Shown: positions 1-10,574, numbered from the stretch's first letter. The stretch is 64,000 nucleotides of DNA from Teratosphaeria epicoccoides (GCA_021401465.1 JADDMT010000044.1:1-64000), one strand, 5' to 3'. Notes: generated by a model from the letters alone, not told the origin. Translations and numbers: made by a program.

Positions 1-3
1 GGT

Positions 4-51
<48 letters not shown>
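1..51. repeat. Poly-G run at window edge
   Basis: The first 51 bases are all G except a T at position 3, giving 48 consecutive Gs. A homopolymer this long is rare in fungal genomes and could mark a contig end, a gap edge or a polymerase/sequencing artefact rather than real sequence. Unique-looking sequence resumes at about position 52. Confidence 0.9.
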
Positions 52-52
<1 letters not shown>

Positions 53-573
53 ATTGTAATTTTGATGGATCGGTTCAATGGAAAGGGGAGTGTGCTTGTG
101 TCTGGAGACGCTGCTGGGCGAGAAACATACTTCGGTGGAAGCTGAAATGGATGTGGAGGTGCAAGTACGAAGAGAGTTGTTGCGCTCTCTGTAGTTGTTG
201 AGTTCCAGCGGTCATAGACAAAGAGAGTACCATGGATGCGCTACTCCCCGCCCGGCGTGCTTGGGCTTGATATCACTTTTCGGTGCTTGTTGTCGATTGT
301 TGGCCGCTTGATAGGCATTCCGCGGACTGAACCCAGGAGATGGCTTACTAGATAGATCCCTGCAGCCGCGATACGGAAGTCGCCGCTATCGATAGTGTAG
401 GGCTGACTTTACTTTTAGGTATGCAGACTCAATGCCACTCTCACCTACTGCTTGAGCACGCGACCTCGCATTCAACAATAACCACCACAAACGATCACAG
501 AACCGCCTTCGACAGTCCATACTGCAGATACCACCACCACCGCCACCACCACCACCACCAGCAGCCACGCATC
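52..573 (+). promoter_or_regulatory. Upstream region and 5' leader of NMD3
   Basis: No separate gene is seen here. The NMD3 frame is open for 51 codons before the chosen start, but that stretch contains a CCA/CAC trinucleotide repeat (about 531-563) that would encode a His run with no counterpart in the family. It is therefore read as 5' UTR. Confidence 0.5.
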
Positions 574-2133
574 ATGTCGATGGACATCGACGCAACGGTC
601 CCGCTGTCATCGGTGCGGCCAACAACGAACGCCACCATCCTCTGCTACAATTGCGGCGCACCCATAGATGGCACACAAGCAGCAGGCGCACTCTGTAATG
701 ACTGCCTCAAGCTCACGGTCGACATCACATCTGGCATCGAGAAAGAGAGCGTGTTGTTCATGTGCAGAGATTGCGACAGATGGCTGCAACCACCAAACCA
801 ATGGATTGTCGCTGCGCCAGAATCGAGAGAGCTGCTTGCGTTATGTTTACGAAAACTGCGAGGTTTACATAAGAGCCGGATCATAGATGCATCCTTCATA
901 TGGACCGAGCCGCATTCGAGACGAGTCAAGATGAAGATCACGGTACAACAAGAGGCGTTCCAGGGTGCCATTCTGCAGCAGACATTCGAGGTTGAGTTCG
1001 TCCAGCAGTTCAAGCAGTGTCCAGACTGTCAAAAGTCATATACGCACAACACATGGCGGGCAGTGGTGCAGGTACGGCAGAAAGTGCCGCACAAGAGGAC
1101 GTTCTTGTATCTGGAGCAGTTGATACTGAAGCAAGGCGCACATCGGGACACAATAAATATCAAGGAGGTGCAGAATGGCATAGACTTCTTTTTCTCGCAA
1201 CGAAATCATGCCGAAAAGTTTGTGGATTTCCTGACGTCTGTTTCGCCGGTCCGGACGAAGAAGGCGCAGGAGCTGATATCTATGGATACGCATACTTCGA
1301 TCAAGTCATACAAATTCACATTCTCCTGCGAGCTGGTGCCGGTGTGCAAAGACGACCTGGTGGCGCTGCCACTGAAGCTGGCAAAGCAGATTGGCAACAT
1401 CTCACCTCTCACATTATGCTATCGCGTTGGTACCACAGTCAACCTCCTGGATCCGAACACGCTACAACTTGCCGATCTCAGCACACCGATCTACTGGCGA
1501 GCACCGTTTGCACCTCTCGCGGACGTGCAAGAACTTGTCGAGTTTGTCGTCATGGATATCGAACCCATCGGCCCCCAAAAAGGCCGCTTCCTCCTCGCCG
1601 AAGCCACGGTCGTCCGCGCCACAGACCTCGGATTCAACGACACCGAATACCTCGTCCGCACCCACCTCGGCGCCGTCCTCCACGCTGGCGACAGCGTCAT
1701 GGGCTACCACCTCCAAGGCACGCAATTCAACAACGAAAACTGGGAAGCCCTCGAGGAATCCAAACAATATTCGCAAACAATACCCGACGTGATACTAGTC
1801 AAGAAACAATTCACCGGTCGCCGCAAGAACAAGTCGCGGAACTGGAAGCTGCGGCGCATGGCGAAGGAGGAGAGTGAGATGAAGCCGAGGAAGCAGGATC
1901 AGGATCGTGAGGAGGTGGACTATGAGCAGTTCTTGCAGGATTTGGAGGCAGATCCGGAGTTAAGGGAGGGCTTGAAGCTGTACAGGGCTAGGGGTGCGGT
2001 GCAGCCGGATGCTGTGAGTGAGATGGAGACGGATGGTGAGGATGAGGGGTTGCAGATTCCGATGGAGCAGTTGATTGATGAGATGGAGGATATGGGGATG
2101 GAGGATTCGGAGGGGGAGAGTAATGACGAGTAA
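574..2133 (+). CDS. NMD3: 60S ribosomal subunit export adaptor Nmd3
   Basis: Nmd3 binds late pre-60S ribosomal particles and supplies the nuclear export signal recognised by exportin Crm1. Its release in the cytoplasm is a late 60S maturation step. The product of 519 residues matches the family's usual length. The N-terminus carries paired cysteines typical of Nmd3 zinc binding: C24/C27 and C41/C44 (CYNC...CNDC), then CRDC at 64-67 and a further CPDC near residue 150. The central region resembles the family's OB and SH3-like modules. The C-terminus is acidic with leucine-rich stretches (FLQDLEADPEL, EQLIDEMEDMGM) suited to export signals. The internal ATG at 574 is preferred over the in-frame ATG at 421, because homology begins there and the extension is low-complexity poly-His. 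No intron is evident. Confidence 0.95.
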   Translation: MSMDIDATVPLSSVRPTTNATILCYNCGAPIDGTQAAGALCNDCLKLTVDITSGIEKESVLFMCRDCDRWLQPPNQWIVAAPESRELLALCLRKLRGLHKSRIIDASFIWTEPHSRRVKMKITVQQEAFQGAILQQTFEVEFVQQFKQCPDCQKSYTHNTWRAVVQVRQKVPHKRTFLYLEQLILKQGAHRDTINIKEVQNGIDFFFSQRNHAEKFVDFLTSVSPVRTKKAQELISMDTHTSIKSYKFTFSCELVPVCKDDLVALPLKLAKQIGNISPLTLCYRVGTTVNLLDPNTLQLADLSTPIYWRAPFAPLADVQELVEFVVMDIEPIGPQKGRFLLAEATVVRATDLGFNDTEYLVRTHLGAVLHAGDSVMGYHLQGTQFNNENWEALEESKQYSQTIPDVILVKKQFTGRRKNKSRNWKLRRMAKEESEMKPRKQDQDREEVDYEQFLQDLEADPELREGLKLYRARGAVQPDAVSEMETDGEDEGLQIPMEQLIDEMEDMGMEDSEGESNDE

Positions 2134-2597
2134 AGATCTGGTGATGAGGAACGATCTGTTGGGCGAGGCGATACCCGTGTCGGCGGTGATCAGAGCAGGT
2201 TTCTGGCGTGTCCTTTTCGATGGAAGTGGCGAGCGTACAGCTTTGCGACCAGATGTAAAGAGACAGTGAACGCAGCAGGCATCTGCGCCGTCTCAAGAAC
2301 GTTGCAAGGCAACGACAGGAGGAAATCAGGACTGCTCTCGAAGAGTTTCATCTTTCGTCCAAAATGCTCCGTGCTAAGCTATATAGCAAATCAACGTCAA
2401 GAAACATAAAGCCCCCGTCCTCTCGATGAAGTGGTGGCGACCCATCGCTACTCTAGCTTGCGCCGGAAATGCCATGCCATCGTCAAATCGTGTGAATCAT
2501 ATCAAAAGCACACACATCTCCCACACGCCCGGCGCAAGAATACGCCTTTGCTCAACTCTCTGTCGACATCATGGAAGTGACCGGAACAACACCCTTT
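2134..2597. other. Convergent intergenic spacer
   Basis: This lies between the 3' ends of NMD3 (plus) and the secreted chitin-binding protein (minus). It presumably holds both 3' UTRs. No coding signal is seen. Confidence 0.5.
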
Positions 2598-3695
2598 CTA
2601 ATCCAGCGTGCAAGTATTACTCGCATGCACCCACCCGGTCAACCTATTCGCAATATCGGACGCATAACAATGCGTCGCAACCCCGTCGTCCAGATTCTTC
2701 GACGACGCGATCGAGCCGGAGTTGTAGATGCGAGCGGCTTTGTAGTACTTACTCACGTCATCGCAACCGGCCTGCTGCAGCGTCTGCACCAACCCGTCAC
2801 CGGCGCTCGTCCCTTCCGTTCCGTCTTTGATCATTTGCGTAATCTCGCTCGAGGGACACGGGTTCTGCACGCCGCCGTTGTTGCAGGAGCCCGTGCCGTC
2901 GTGCGACTGCATGAGGCCGGGGTTCGTGACGCCGTAGTTGGTTGTCGGGGCGCGCACGCAGCCGCCGGACTCTTGCATTGTGATGGCGAGGATGAAGCGG
3001 GCGTCGACGCCGGAGGTGGAGGCGACGGTGGAGATGGCGGATTTGAGGTCGGCGGTTTCGTCGTCAGAGTTGTTGGGCTCGGAGAACTGGGTGCAGGACT
3101 GGGAGATTAGGGCGGTGTTGGCGGCCCAGAGGGAGTCGAAGGAGAGCCAGGAGGCTTGGGAGGGCCAGCCGGAGGTGGTGTCGCCGTCGCCGGAGTAGAG
3201 TTTGTAGACGTCGTTCGCGCTGCTGGTGGAGCCGCCGGAGGGAGACGCGGCGGCGCTGGAACTGGCTGAGCTGGTCGGCGTGGATGCTGCGGGCGGTGTG
3301 GAGACCCATGCAGCGCTCGTGGAGGTGGAGGTGGCGAGTGTCGACGGTGAATACGTCATCGTTGGGGTGTAGGTGGTGACTGCGGAAGGCAACGTAGATG
3401 ACACATCAGCAGCTAACAAGCCTGTCTCCGGGCTAGTCGAGTTGCTACTGCACTGGCCCCATTCGGATTGACATCCAGTCCCGCAGTAGTCGTTCGTTTG
3501 ACCGCAGTAGCCGTATTGCGAGCAGCAGTAGCCAGACGGGCACGTGAATCCGCTCGAGCCACCGCAGACGCCGTCGAGCAGGTCTCGGCCAGCGAGATTC
3601 CTCAAGGCGTGGCCGTGGGTGTGGCGGCGCTGGTGGGCATGGGGGATGGCGGATGCCAGGACGCAGAGCGCGGCGATGGTCGTGATGGTCTTCAT
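2598..3695 (-). CDS. Secreted chitin-binding (CBM18) protein with lysozyme-like C-terminal domain
   Basis: The 365-residue product starts with a hydrophobic signal peptide (MKTITTIAALCVLASA) followed by a basic QRR site suited to Kex2-type processing. Residues 44-82 form a hevein/CBM18 chitin-binding module with eight cysteines (C44, 52, 57, 58, 64, 71, 75, 82). A Ser/Thr/Ala-rich linker (about 85-160), probably O-glycosylated, leads to a C-terminal domain resembling the lysozyme/transglycosylase SLT fold. It contains ILAITMQESGG (candidate catalytic Glu242), NPGLMQSH and YYKAARIYNSG. Secretion and binding to chitin or a related polysaccharide are inferred. Whether the substrate of the catalytic domain is peptidoglycan or chitin cannot be told from sequence. 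The ATG at 3695 is chosen because it begins the signal peptide; the frame extends 32 codons upstream without family features. Confidence 0.85.
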   Translation of the reverse strand: MKTITTIAALCVLASAIPHAHQRRHTHGHALRNLAGRDLLDGVCGGSSGFTCPSGYCCSQYGYCGQTNDYCGTGCQSEWGQCSSNSTSPETGLLAADVSSTLPSAVTTYTPTMTYSPSTLATSTSTSAAWVSTPPAASTPTSSASSSAAASPSGGSTSSANDVYKLYSGDGDTTSGWPSQASWLSFDSLWAANTALISQSCTQFSEPNNSDDETADLKSAISTVASTSGVDARFILAITMQESGGCVRAPTTNYGVTNPGLMQSHDGTGSCNNGGVQNPCPSSEITQMIKDGTEGTSAGDGLVQTLQQAGCDDVSKYYKAARIYNSGSIASSKNLDDGVATHCYASDIANRLTGWVHASNTCTLD

Positions 3696-5609
3696 GGTTT
3701 CGTTTCGGCGGGATGTTGTGCTGAGCAGATCTTTTTTTTTTCTTTCTGTGCGGTGGTAGTGACTGAAGGTGCTGATCGACTGGCGATGCAAAGCAAGAAA
3801 ACGAGAGGACGTTCACAGAACTGGAAGGAAGAGAAGAAGAGACCTGAGCTCGTGGTGACGGTCGCGAGTCTGCTGTGAATGACCGTGTTGTGGCGGATGC
3901 TGGACCAAGGGACAGAAGAAATGAGTGCAGAGGAGGAAGGGAGTCTTTTGTATCAGCTTCCACCATTCGCACGCCCCACGCTCCTGCGGCGGGTTCGCAC
4001 GTGCCTGATATAGGGTACAACCGGATGGCTTGCTATACTATACCTCAGCGGCGGCCACAGCACTAACGAGCCAACAAAGTACAACAAGGCCCCAAGAGGA
4101 TCACATTGTGCCTCCGCCTCTCCATCTCACCAATCACCGCCATTTCTCTCTCTGACAGATCCGCCGAGCCGTGTGACGCAGCCAAATCCTGCGGACGCCG
4201 CAGCGCGAGGCACAGGGCAAAAAGAAAGCGCAACTGGATGCAACGGTAGTGAGGAGTTGGTTGCGAGCGCAGCTACGTTGCGAATGACCAATGAGAAGGT
4301 GGCTGCTTCTTTGCGCCTGCATGTGCGGGAGCATCCGAAGGCTTAGAAGGCGCCAAGCTTTGCCCTCTCCTGTTTCAGAGGAGGCTTGATGGAGGCGGAG
4401 GCGACGCAGGTGCGCACATATCAGATCTGGGTCGATGTGGTACCAGCGATGATCAGCTGAGGACGCTTCCAAATTCTCAATCATCCTGCATTGCGCTGAA
4501 TGCCTCTCTCCACGCGTCTGCAAGGAGTTGCGCTCACGGCATACGCGATTTCCACCCCATCGCCGAAAATTCCACTCTGCAGCTGCGGGGCTCACGGCAC
4601 GGCGGACAGACATTCCAACGCCGGCCTCAAGCATCGATCCTGCCTGGTTCGTCCTGGACGGCGAATCAACTCCGCCTCCACGCATTAGTTGTCGTTTCTC
4701 GGCCTGTTGGGACCTGCAGCTGACCCTTGGGCAAATCACATTCTAGAAGGAAGACGAAATCCCACAAGAAGCATCCGTAACACTGTGCCGACACATCCGA
4801 TGCTGAATCCCGTCTACAAAAATACGGCCGTCACCACGCGCTGAGCAATCGGCCTGGACATAACCATGGATGGTCGGGTTGCAGAAGATCTGGCGTAGTG
4901 TTCGGGGTCAGATGCATGCCTTCAAAACAGTTACGAGAATCTCTCCACGTGAGCAAGTGTGTAGGGTATGGATGCGGAGTGCACCATGTACTTTCTGTTA
5001 CGGCTGCAGGCCTGAAGAGGCGAGTTAGTGGAGGTTCTGGAGGAGTGGAAGGGGTTCGAGGCGTCCGAAGCCAGGTGTGTGCTTTGTGTGTTGACGTCAG
5101 CCTTGAGCAGGAAGAGGAAGAGGAGGAGGGATTGGGAGGTTCGCATTTTGGCAGGCGGTCGGAGCGGGAATTTGTAATTAGACTCGGGGGCTTCCCGAAG
5201 TGTAGGTGCGGCTCCCAGCATCGAAAAGCGCGTTATGTGTCCAAGCCTAAATGCTCAAAATCCTGCCACTCCAGGGCTCTCAACAATCGCGCTCGCGCCA
5301 GACCAGGAAACAAGAACTCAAGAGGACCAGCATCATGCGGCTGCATCTGCTTCCTTGCCAAGCTAGACTGGGCTTGTGCACCTTCCGAAGGCCGAGCATC
5401 GCTTGGCCCGCTTCGTATTCGCATCGCCCAAGGCCAGAATTGTTGTCTTACTCGCGCTTAACATTCAGCCCTTATCCCGGGCTGCCTCGGGGATGAACTA
5501 CAACACCACCCCGACGTTCCACACGCATATCCTCTACCTTCGCCGATGCCCACGGCTCGAAACCCAGTACTCAGTGCCCGCTATCCTATGCCTTTTCCAT
5601 GCCACCGCC
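3696..5609. other. Gene-free spacer
   Basis: About 1.9 kb lies between the start of the secreted protein gene and the 3' end of the queuosine-salvage gene. Open frames here (for example around 4134-4739 and 4898-5461) have low-complexity or arginine/cysteine-rich translations with no family resemblance. The 3696-4100 part should hold the promoter of the secreted protein gene, and a T/C-rich tract lies at 3730-3746. Confidence 0.5.
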
Positions 5610-7273
5610 TCAATACCAAATACTCCTCGTCCGGTGATGCGGCAGCGCAAGCGCTTCCTGCATCTGTTCCCTCGCCTTCGTCAAATCATACAAGAAGAAG
5701 TCAATCAGGACAGAATTAACATTAGCCCCCGGATGGTCTGCCAAAATCTCCCGCCTAATCATTTCCACGGCCCAGATGCTGCAGCCTCGGAGCTGCACCT
5801 CCCAGCCGTGGCCTGACGCGATCTCCTTCAGATCAATGATCGTGTATTGCAATGCCGGACTGTACGAGAGCACACCGAGGCTGTGCAGCATTTGTGGGAG
5901 GCGGTAATCTATGGATGGGCACATGTCAGCCGCGGGGTGATTGGTGGCCGGTGCGCGGAGTGCATAAGCTCACCGGCAAACATGGTCAAGGTATCGATAT
6001 CGTAGAACTCGCCGTAGCTGGTTCCATTGAAGGCAGCCCAGAGGTCTGCAGCGAGGATCTGCGCTCGCTTCAGCAGACGGACCTTCTTGCCGTCAAAGCG
6101 TGTTTGGTCATCGAAGCAGGCGAAGTGCTTGGCTAGGAGGTTGACGAGCTTGCCTGCCGACTTGTCGGCTTTCTCAACCAGGCGGATGACTGAATGGTCT
6201 GGGCGTGATGGAAGAACGCGTCCTGTTGGCTGGTGTGCCTGAGAGCGATCGTCGGCCGCGCCGGCTACTGTTTCGCCGTTGAGCGCTGCGTTTTGCCTGT
6301 CGGTGTGCTCAGCAGAAATTCCTGTAGCCAGTGGTTCTGGCATCGCGACGCTCGCGGCTTCATCAGGTGACTCGGTCGTTGAGTGCATTGAAACGGACCT
6401 CGAATCGTCCGCATTGACGCCTGCGAGGAGACCATCGATTATGGCAGTCGTTTCTTGACTGGCTCCACGGGCAGCAGTTTGTTCTGGTTCCATGCTGGAG
6501 TCTGCCTCATCCACGTCTCCGTCAAGGTCCGAGAAGCTCTGATAGATCAGCTAGCGCTCGACCAAGGAAGTCTTCTATACTAACATACCTGACGCAGCAC
6601 TTCTGCAGCTTGTCTTAGAGCGGCAACTCGCTGATCAAGCAAAGGCATCTCCTCGCGAGTGGCACTTCGAAAGACATGCCTGATCTCGCGGTCCGTAGCA
6701 TTTCCATTCCTCCAGAACCGCGGCGTAGTAATTGGAATCTGCTCATCCAGTGCTCTCCGGAGGGCAGCAAGGAGGCTGTTGTAGCCACTCCATCGTCTGC
6801 CCCGGTATTCGATCTGGAAGCGTTCCGACTCCGGCAAAGACGACCAGAACGAGAAGTTGAGTAGATCCATGGTGAAGATGAAGTTGACCATGTCTACGTC
6901 GGAGAACCCTTCGCTCGCCTTTGGATGCAGCTCGAATTGACTCCATGTTTCTGTAGAGTACTCACGTTCCTGCATTGCTTGGTAGATGCCTGCAGCGGCG
7001 GCTTTGGTGCCGTACATGTCGACTGAGATGTCGGTGGCATTGTTGTAGATATACTGGGCATCTTTGAGGACGCCTGTCGGTCGGTCAGTCTTGTATAAAT
7101 TTCTGCCTCGTGGCTGCAGGAACTGTGCGTAGGGTAGGTAGGTACTTCATGTTGAGCACATACGAACGAAACCTACCAGTATCGCTCGAGACCTCGCCGC
7201 TGCCAGTGGAATTGATACCTAGACTCTGCCGTAGCAGCTCCAACAGCTCCGGGTCGGCCTCGTCGTCACTCAT
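5610..7273 (-). CDS. QNG1: Queuosine 5'-phosphate N-glycosylase/hydrolase (DUF2419, queuosine salvage)
   Basis: Members of this family (human QNG1/C9orf64) release queuine from queuosine 5'-phosphate, so that the base can be salvaged for insertion at tRNA wobble position 34. Four exons on the minus strand join in frame: 7177-7273, 6589-7073, 5974-6538 and 5610-5908, with GT-AG introns (gtaggt, gtatgt, gtgagc donors), giving 481 residues. Family hallmarks read through the junctions: the SSDTG/VLKDAQYIYNNA start of homology, YRGRRWSGYNSLLAALRRA, ITTPRFW, RAQILAADLWAAF, then LTMFADYRLPQMLHSLGVL across the third intron, and the conserved C-terminal NSVLIDFFLYDL. A poorly conserved Glu/Ala-rich insert of about 100 residues (start of exon 3) makes the protein longer than most homologues. 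Fungi take up queuine rather than make it, so the gene implies use of environmental queuine. Confidence 0.9.
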
Positions 7274-8074
7274 TTCCGCGTGTGGCAGAGGTCAGGACCA
7301 ATAACAATGCTCAGGTACTACTTTCCCGCTGAAGTCACTCTGCATTTCCTAGCTTCATTTGCCCCGGGAACTCCCCGTGGCGGCGCGACGGACGGCGGCG
7401 TCACCTTGGTTGTCGTTGTCGTTGACCCCGTTGAAGGTGGTTCTAAGAACTGCGCATTGTATGCTCCGAAATCGCAAGAACATGGGCAAGGTCTGCCTTG
7501 CTTGCGACGGACGCAGGGGACGTAGGGGAATAATGATATTTAATGAGCAGGAGGCTGCCAGCTCGCCTGAAAGCTCCACTATTCTTCTCACATACCCGAA
7601 GCCGGTGCACAATGGTTTCTGGAACGGTTGCCGTTGCCGCCCCATCCCGCAGTGCCTCCAGTGCGTCTTCTGTGGGATGGATTGGTCATGTTCTTCCCTT
7701 GCCTGAGGCATGCTGTGCTGTAACCCCCAGATCTCGCTGACACCTCGTCATCAATCCCTCCAAACTGTCACGACTACAAACACGGTACATGTCCTTATTG
7801 TACTCGGGCCTCGTGCCGTATCATTCACTCGCCTTCTCGAGGGTTTCAGGTGCGCCTATTAGTAATCTGCTTGTTCAATCACGCTGCATGCACGACGTCC
7901 TTGCGCCCATCCATGCCAGCACACCATTGTTAGCGTCTGCATCCTTCCGAGCACCACATGTATTTGGCCTTGTCGCATAGCATTTTCTGCAGAATTCAGC
8001 CGCGCGGACCAAGGACCGGGATTCGGCGGGGCGGGGACGTCTCGTGAAGGGTGGTGGACAGCACAGTCCGCGCG
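7274..8074. other. Divergent spacer
   Basis: This separates the divergent starts of the queuosine-salvage gene (minus) and the ubiquitin-like gene (plus), and so holds both promoters. Overlapping open frames at 7355-7711 on both strands show no recognisable motif and are treated as chance. Confidence 0.5.
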
Positions 8075-8913
8075 ATGGCTTCATCACCAGACACGACAGC
8101 CGGTGCAAGTGAAACACTGGATGCGTCCCGACCGGTTGAGATGAATACGCTCGGCGCACCATCGCAGCCAAGCACGTCCGTCAATGCGAGAGATCTGACA
8201 CAGTCGTCACATCCATCATCGAGATCAGAGACAGAGAGGGCGGCAGCCACCGCAGCAACAGGAATGCCACAAACAGCAACGCCCGCAGAATCAGCAGAGC
8301 TCGCACATTCACCCACATCCTTATCCCAACCAGAGTTCGCAGGCCCCGTCATGCCGAAAAAGCCAAGTGACGCCCTAGGCCCAGCAATTGAGAACGGCGC
8401 TATCAACTCCGCCTCGAGTACAGAACCTTCGCTTCCGATAACGCTCATGATCGCGTCCACAGGCGCGCGACATCCATACAAGATCGATGAGAAGTACTTG
8501 AAGGCACGAGATACAGTAGCACACGCTAGTGACGGCAGCTTCGATCCTCGGATGATCAGCGGATATAAGCTGAGAGAGCTGATATGGACGGATTGGCGGA
8601 ATGAATGGGAGCCGCGGCCGGCGAGCCCGGGCTCCATACGGCTGATATTCATGGGACAGTTGGTGGATGATAAGAAGACACTTGCTGGTGAGTGTGCTAC
8701 GCGGGAGACAATTAGCCTGTGGGATCTTACTAACGGGCGATGGCAGACTTCCGTACCAAGCTCAATGAGCCGAACGTCATACATATGAGTGTCAAACCTG
8801 CGGATTTTGGCGAGGACGACGAAGCTGGTACGGCAAAGGGAGCCAAAAACAGCTCCATTCGTCAGAGAGATGGTGGAGATGGTGGCGCGGGTTGTCGATG
8901 CGTTGTTGTCTGA
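8075..8913 (+). CDS. Membrane-anchored ubiquitin-fold protein (UBL3/MUB type)
   Basis: Two exons (8075-8687, 8747-8913) separated by a 59-nt GT-AG intron encode 259 residues. The first 115 residues are Ser/Thr/Pro/Ala-rich and look disordered. Residues about 121-230 form a ubiquitin-like domain of the UBL3/MUB kind. They contain the LRELIWTDWRNEWEP stretch before a SIRLIFMGQLVDDKKTL strand-loop, then LADFRTKLNEPNVIHMSVKP across the splice. The protein ends in CRCVVV, with cysteines placed for lipidation. In known MUBs the C-terminal cysteine is prenylated and anchors the fold to membranes, where it can hold E2 enzymes or sort cargo. No diglycine tail is present, so conjugation is not expected. 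The ATG at 8075 is the first in the frame. A role here is inferred from the family only. Confidence 0.82.
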
Positions 8914-9721
8914 GCGGAACTTACACTGGACGATATAGCTGCAAGCATAGTGCTGTAGAAGCGCACGACACGGCGTGGCCACCGCCTACAAGAGTGAGGG
9001 AAACGGCAGCCACGGTGTTTGCGAGATACTGAAAGCGCTCACGCAGGGGACCGAAAACGCCATATCACCCTCAAGGCAAATGCCATGCCTCGCGCGCACA
9101 CTGTGGCGAAATTCGATCATGACGATTTCGGGGAAGTCCCAATGTCAAGAGCATCAAGGTCGGCTCGAAGAGGACCGCCTGCCATGCGTTCGCCTTGCGA
9201 AGTCGAACGCCTCTCGATGTTGTGAAACAGGACGACAAATAATTGATTAGCGCATGGAGCATTGGGGTCGGGGTTTTCTCTGACCATCGCCGCAACAGTG
9301 CAAATGTTCGCGACTCGCACATCTCTAGTACCTGGAGCGATAGTAGTACAGATCTCGCACGCTGCAGCGTTTCACGTCCGTACAATAGTGATTAAGGGAG
9401 CGGTAATTGAAGACAGGTTTCCCGACTGCTTCATATTTCCATTGTATCATGTTCATGTCGCAGGCGGATCCTTCAAGGTGAGCGACCACAAGTGCTGATA
9501 TGTTACACGGAAGTAATCGTGCAAGCTCAAGCTGTTTTTACACATTCCACCAAACAGCCCGATCCTCGAAATCGACGTAGCCCAAATGCTGCTATGTTAC
9601 ATCGAAGTAATCGTGTGAAGCGCAAGCTCTTGTGCACATCGCCACAGCACCTCTGCACACAGTTCTCTCACTGCTCCTCGATCATCCACAACACACTCTC
9701 ACCTCACATTCCCACCTCAAT
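8914..9721. other. Convergent spacer with a duplicated segment
   Basis: This lies between the 3' ends of the ubiquitin-like gene and UMP1. No coding region is supported. It contains a direct imperfect duplication of about 41 bp (9493-9533 and 9587-9628). Confidence 0.5.
9493..9628. repeat. Imperfect direct duplication, about 41 bp
   Basis: The segment at 9493-9533 (ATGTTACAC-GGAAGTAATCG core) is repeated at 9587-9628 with a few substitutions and one small indel. The unit offset is about 94 bp. It lies in non-coding sequence just beyond the UMP1 3' end. Confidence 0.7.
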
Positions 9722-10242
9722 CTACCAATTCATCCCAAGCCTCCTCTCCATCTCTGTATGGAAATCCACCTGATCCCGCAACTCTTCCCCGGAATACACA
9801 TCTTCCCACGTAATCTCACAGTCCCTCCCCGCCAGAATGTCCGCGTGCACATGCGCTCCTCCTATCCCACCCAAACACATCGGCGTCCATTCCCCAGCCC
9901 CGACGATCTGCAGTTCCATCTGCCGCTTGATGGGCTCGGCGATCCCGAATTGCCGGCGCAGCATTTCCATCTTGAGGCTTTCTTGTTGTGATTGCCATTG
10001 CAAAAGGCGGGATTCGAGCGGGTGGAAGGATATGGGTTGGGGGGTTTTGGACTGGGTTTTTGGGGCCGGAGTGGTGAGGGAGAGGTTGGAGCGGAGGGTG
10101 TCGTGGACGCCGGGGGCAGAGGGGGCGCCCAGGGAGGGCGTTGTCTGTGTTGGGTGGATTGATGGGGGGGCTATGCGGAGGGACTGGTTGTGTTTGTTAG
10201 TCTGGCACTGAGGTGATGGGCGTTCGCGTGGTTTCATACCAT
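9722..10242 (-). CDS. UMP1: Proteasome maturation factor Ump1
   Basis: Ump1 is the short-lived chaperone that joins 20S half-proteasomes and becomes their first substrate. The 160-residue product has the family core: SAPGVHDTLRSNLSL, HPLESRLLQWQ, then LKMEMLRRQFGIAEPIKRQ, EWTPMCLGG, HADILAGRDCEITWEDVYSG and DFHTEMERRLGM at the C-terminus. The best model has a first exon consisting of only the ATG (10240-10242), a 38-nt intron with donor gtatga and acceptor ccag, and a second exon at 9722-10201 starting TNKHNQSLRIAPPS. An alternative start at 10237 stays open in frame but would place a donor-like sequence in the coding region. The 38-nt intron is very short, so the first exon deserves transcript support. 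The core identification is firm. Confidence 0.9.
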
Positions 10243-10574
10243 GTTGGAAGGCTTCTGTGGTGGTTTTACGGCTTGGTAGATGGTTTCTTGAATGCTTATG
10301 CTGGATGTGTTGCTCTACTGAGGAACGGTGATGTTGTGGTCTTGGAAAGGTGATGGAAGGGATGGTGCTCGCGAGCTCGCCTCGTCGGGCAGCGCAGTAG
10401 ACGCGTGGGCGATGACCTTGTCCAAAAGTGGCAGGTACAGCGAGCGGGCCGGATATCTAAAGGTCGAGCGTCTCGGATGTTTCCTTCACCCTAGCATTTT
10501 CAGTCTCAGCATCAAGCACGTTGAGACAACGAAGCCCGATAGCATGAGAGCTTCGGGCCTGTCAGGGGTCTGAT

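Noticed and set aside
421..573. N-terminal 51-codon extension of NMD3
   Set aside because: It encodes a poly-His repeat from a CAC microsatellite and family homology starts at the ATG at 574.
1391..1877. Alternative long frames inside NMD3
   Set aside because: They are shadows of the well-supported NMD3 reading frame.
4134..5461. Open frames of about 190-200 codons on both strands
   Set aside because: Their translations are low-complexity and Arg/Cys-rich, with no motif; they are treated as chance frames in a GC-rich spacer.
7355..7711. Overlapping 115-codon frames on both strands
   Set aside because: No family resemblance; they lie in a divergent promoter region and are not supported by splice or motif evidence.
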